Shown here: one piece after another, positions 5,703 to 8,012 of the stretch
Layout: every line of letters starts with the position of its first letter
How positions within the stretch are numbered: position 1 is the first letter of the stretch
Made by a program: the position numbers and the translations under genes
Assembly: GCA_013695395.1 (NCBI GenBank)
Contig: JACDAP010000550.1
Location: forward strand, 1-8,012
Source: Solirubrobacterales bacterium
GTDB taxonomy: Bacteria > Actinomycetota > Thermoleophilia > Solirubrobacterales > Solirubrobacteraceae
Direction: 5' to 3'
DNA: 8,012 nt
The notes under the pieces: generated by a model
Database searches by the model: none
The model's input: only the letters and a program-made list of their open reading frames with translations
Told to the model about the DNA's origin: nothing

Positions 5703-7296
5703 GAGCTCGGCCCCTTTCGGTGGAGGTCTGCTGCTGCTGCTGCTCCTGGTCGCTCCAGCCGCCGTAGCGCATGTCCGGCAGCGCGGGGAGCTCCTGGCGC
5801 ACCACATCCGGCGGCTCGGCGCGGTCGCTGTCCTCACCGTCCTCGAGCACCCAGGTGTCCTTCGAGCCGCCACCCTGGGAGGAGTTCACGATCATCGAAC
5901 CCTCCCGCATCGCGACGCGGGTCAGGCCGCCGGGAACGATCTTGATCGTCTCCCCGAATACGGCGAAGGGGCGCAGGTCGACGTGGCGGGCGGCGACCGT
6001 TCCGTCGAGGTCGGAGGTGGGGACGGTGGAGAGCTTGACGACCTCCTGCGCGATCCACTTCTGCGGCTCCACCTTCAGCACCTCGGCGAGGGCCTCGAGC
6101 TCGTCGGCCGGCGTGCTCGGGCCGATGAAGACGCCCTTGCCGCCGGACTCGCTGGTCGGCTTGATGACGAGCTGGTCGAGCCGGGGAAGGACGTATTCGA
6201 GCTGCTCGGGATCGGAGAGCAGGTAGGTCTTCACGTTGTCGAGGATCGGCTCCTCGCCGAGGTAGAACTTCACCATCTCCGGGACGTAGTGGTAGATCGC
6301 CTTGTCGTCCGCCACACCGGTGCCGAACGCGTTGGCGACCGCGACCGTTCCGGCGCGGTAGGCGCGGACGAGCCCGGGGACGCCGAGCAGCGACTCCGGC
6401 CGGAACTCAAGCGGGTCGACGTAGTCGTCGTCGAGGCGCCGGTAGACCGAGTGGACGCGGCGCAGCCCGCTCGTGGTGCGCATGTAGAGCACGTCGTCGC
6501 GGACGACCAGGTCGGAGGCCTCGACGAGCTCGACGCCCATCTGGCGGGCGAGGAACGCGTGCTCGAAGTAGGCGGAGTTGAGCGGGCCGGGCGTCCACAC
6601 CACGACCGTGGCCTCGTCGTCGGTCGAGGGGGCGACGGCGCGCAGTGCGGCGAGCAGCAGCTGCGGGTAATGGTCGACCGGGCGGACGCGGTAGCTCTGG
6701 AAGAGGCTCGGGACCAGGCGGGTCATCGCCACCCGGTTCTCGAGCACGTAGGAGATACCCGACGGGGTGCGGACGTTGTCCTCGAGGACCTTCCAGCCCT
6801 CCTCGTCACGGACGAGGTCGCAGCCGGCCACGTGCGTGTAGACGCCCCCCGGCGGGCGGATGCCGTGCACCGCGCGGGCGAAGTGGGAGCGGGAGACGAT
6901 CAGGTTCCACGGCACGATCCCGGCGTGGACGATCTCCCGGCCGTGGTAGACGTCGTCGACGAAGTGGTTGAGCGCCCGGATCCGCTGCGCGAGCCCGCGC
7001 TTGATGTGGGTCCATTCCTCCCCCGGCATGATCCGCGGGACCAGGTCGAGCGGGAACGGGCGGTCCTTGACCGGGCCGTCCTCACCGGTCGCGTCGAACG
7101 TGATGCCCTGCTGCATGAAGATCGCGTCGCGGCGGCGGCCGGCGGCCGCGAGCTGCTCGGGACCCATCCGTTCGAGCTCCTCGGCCATCGGGCGTGCGTA
7201 GTCGCGCGGGCTGCCGTCCGGCAGGTACACCTCGTCGTGGTAGCCGGGGGTCGGCCGGTAGTCGGAGGGATCGTGGACGGTCGCAGGCTCGGTCAT
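5680..7296 (-). CDS. circularly permuted ATP-grasp protein (DUF404/DUF407)
   Basis: Encodes a predicted 538-aa ATP-dependent amide/peptide ligase, first gene of the cassette. ATP-grasp enzymes join a carboxylate to an amine through an acyl phosphate. In this group the domain is circularly permuted and the substrates are unknown. Family blocks are YHDEVYLPDGSPRDY (19-33), AIFMQQGITFDATG (58-71), FPLDLVPRIMPGEEW (81-95), LNHFVDDVYHGREI (109-122), VAGCDLVRDEEGWKVLEDN (156-174), VWTPGPLNSAYFEH (233-246), the nucleotide-binding KPTSESGGKGVFIG (379-392), VDLRPFAVFG (439-448) and NSSQGGGSKDTWVLEDG (471-487). LPDMRYGGWS (506-515) is the usual near-terminal motif, and the last 23 residues are an extra Gln-rich tail. 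The start at 7296 fits the family, but its Shine-Dalgarno (AAAGGA) is about 15 nt away. A frame reaching 7368 would add 24 residues, so the exact start is open. Confidence 0.9.
   Translation of the reverse strand: MTEPATVHDPSDYRPTPGYHDEVYLPDGSPRDYARPMAEELERMGPEQLAAAGRRRDAIFMQQGITFDATGEDGPVKDRPFPLDLVPRIMPGEEWTHIKRGLAQRIRALNHFVDDVYHGREIVHAGIVPWNLIVSRSHFARAVHGIRPPGGVYTHVAGCDLVRDEEGWKVLEDNVRTPSGISYVLENRVAMTRLVPSLFQSYRVRPVDHYPQLLLAALRAVAPSTDDEATVVVWTPGPLNSAYFEHAFLARQMGVELVEASDLVVRDDVLYMRTTSGLRRVHSVYRRLDDDYVDPLEFRPESLLGVPGLVRAYRAGTVAVANAFGTGVADDKAIYHYVPEMVKFYLGEEPILDNVKTYLLSDPEQLEYVLPRLDQLVIKPTSESGGKGVFIGPSTPADELEALAEVLKVEPQKWIAQEVVKLSTVPTSDLDGTVAARHVDLRPFAVFGETIKIVPGGLTRVAMREGSMIVNSSQGGGSKDTWVLEDGEDSDRAEPPDVVRQELPALPDMRYGGWSDQEQQQQQTSTERGRAHACPHRA
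5728..5742. repeat. (CTG)5 trinucleotide tract
   Basis: Five perfect CTG units on the plus strand (CAG on the coding minus strand), followed by CTC and a sixth CTG. They encode a five-glutamine run in the C-terminal tail of the ATP-grasp protein, just after the last conserved family motif. Gains or losses of a unit would keep the frame and only change the tail length. Confidence 0.8.
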
Positions 7297-7404
7297 CGGG
7301 GAGGGCAGCAATCCTTTCAGGGGCGGGCTCCCGGGGAGCCTTACCCGCGTCCAAGCCGGCTGAGGCATCGTTGTCCGCGGTGTCGAAACTAAGGTGCGGG
7401 CCGC
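7297..7404. promoter_or_regulatory. divergent intergenic region with a 15-bp interrupted palindrome
   Basis: This 108-bp region separates the minus-strand ATP-grasp cassette from the plus-strand transporter gene, so it should hold promoters for both. At 7326-7340 the arms GGCTCCC and GGGAGCC are perfect inverted copies around a single G. The centre lies about 37 nt upstream of the ATP-grasp start. It could be a dimeric repressor site or, if transcribed, a short leader hairpin. I found no convincing -35/-10 pair on either strand. The palindrome is seen directly; the regulatory role is inferred. Confidence 0.45.
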
Positions 7405-8012
7405 ATGACCCGCGCCTCCGCCATCGCCCGGCTCGTCGAGCGCGCCCGGGCGCGGCCGGCGCTCGCGGCCTCCATCGGGGTCTGGGCCGCGACGCTGCTC
7501 GGCTTCCTGGCCATCGGTGCGGCGCTCCCGGTCCTGCCTCGGTACGTGAAGGGGCCGATCGGCTCCACCGATCTCGCGGTCGGCATCGTGGTCGGCTGCT
7601 TCGCGGCCACCGCGGTGATCGGCCGCCCGCTCGGAGGCCGCTTCGTCGATGACCGGGGCCGGCGGGTGATCCTGGTCACCGGGCTGTTGATCGCGGCGGC
7701 CGCGGGCGCGATGTACCTGCTCCCACTGGGCCTGTCCGGCCTGATCGCCGCGCGCCTGGTCCTCGGACTGGGCGACGGCTGGGTCTTCGTCGCGGGCGCG
7801 GCCTGGATCGTCGACCTCGCCCCGGAGGAGCGGCGCGGGCAGGCGATCGGGCTCTTCGGCCTGGCGATCTGGGGAGGGCTGACCGTGGGCTCGCTCATCG
7901 GTGAGGCGCTCCTGCGCCTCGGCTCCTACGACGCGGTCTGGCTCTTCTGCGCGGTCAGCCCGCTGGTGGGAGCGATCGCCGCCACGCGGCTGCCCGAGGC
8001 GCGGGTGAAGAG
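7405..8012 (+). CDS. major facilitator superfamily transporter, N-terminal part (cut by window edge)
   Basis: An open frame of 202 codons runs off the right edge without a stop. It encodes the first half of an MFS permease in the inner membrane. After a short basic N-terminus (1-20), hydrophobic segments are visible at about 22-46, 57-76, 88-107, 112-135, 146-169 and 177-195, fitting the first six helices. GGRFVDDRGRR (77-87), between helices 2 and 3, is MFS motif A. APEERRGQAIGLFG (139-152), before helix 5, is typical of drug/metabolite exporter-like members. The ATG at 7405 has AAGGTG (7391-7396) 8 nt upstream. The substrate cannot be told from this half. It is transcribed away from the ATP-grasp cassette; a shared role, such as export of the cassette's product, is only a possibility. 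Confidence 0.9.
   Translation, partial: MTRASAIARLVERARARPALAASIGVWAATLLGFLAIGAALPVLPRYVKGPIGSTDLAVGIVVGCFAATAVIGRPLGGRFVDDRGRRVILVTGLLIAAAAGAMYLLPLGLSGLIAARLVLGLGDGWVFVAGAAWIVDLAPEERRGQAIGLFGLAIWGGLTVGSLIGEALLRLGSYDAVWLFCAVSPLVGAIAATRLPEARVK

Noticed and set aside
5703..5873. Upstream extension of the alpha-E reading frame
   Set aside because: It would add 57 Arg/Ser-rich residues overlapping the ATP-grasp gene. The family N-terminus and a good Shine-Dalgarno both mark the ATG at 5702.
5359..7392. Plus-strand open frame (677 codons) opposite the ATP-grasp and alpha-E genes
   Set aside because: The minus-strand frames match well-known families over their full length. This frame has no domain and arises from the absence of stop codons in GC-rich antisense sequence.
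7389..7898. Minus-strand open frame (169 codons) opposite the MFS gene
   Set aside because: It is a Pro/Arg/Ser/Thr-rich antisense shadow. The plus-strand frame has clear membrane helices and MFS motif A.

Overview
The window is GC-rich bacterial DNA, most likely from a high-GC actinobacterium. A Thermoleophilia/Solirubrobacterales-type lineage is my best guess. The basis is the codon usage, the actinobacterial-style ribosomal proteins, a NusG of plain length (177 aa, lacking the long N-terminal extension usual in Streptomyces and Mycobacterium), and L10 and SecE proteins with long low-complexity extensions. The lineage is an inference, not something read directly from a marker.

Positions 1-3703 hold the classical translation/secretion/transcription cluster, all on the minus strand. 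In transcription order it is rpmG (L33), secE, nusG, rplK (L11), rplA (L1), rplJ (L10) and rplL (L7/L12). Genes are packed with 3-17 nt gaps, except for a 76-nt structured leader before rplJ that looks like an L10 autoregulatory leader. A strong intrinsic terminator or attenuator hairpin with a UUCG loop follows rplL. rpoB, the usual next gene, is not in the 184 nt left in the window. No tRNA gene is visible between or upstream of these genes.

Positions 3823-7296, also minus strand, carry a tightly overlapping three-gene cassette. Its members are a circularly permuted ATP-grasp protein (DUF404/DUF407, CP_ATPgrasp type), an alpha-E helical protein (DUF403) and a transglutaminase-like cysteine peptidase-fold protein with an intact Cys-His-Asp triad. 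This trio is conserved in many bacteria (for example Rv2411c-Rv2409c in Mycobacterium tuberculosis). It has been predicted to make or modify a peptide-like product, but its product is unknown. It is the most interesting system in the window. The cassette ends 119 bp upstream of rpmG with a GC-rich hairpin between them.

From 7405 to the right edge, on the plus strand, is the start of a divergently transcribed major facilitator superfamily transporter. The 108-bp divergent intergenic region contains a 15-bp interrupted palindrome that could be an operator. The many long open frames antisense to these genes are high-GC coding shadows and are not annotated.
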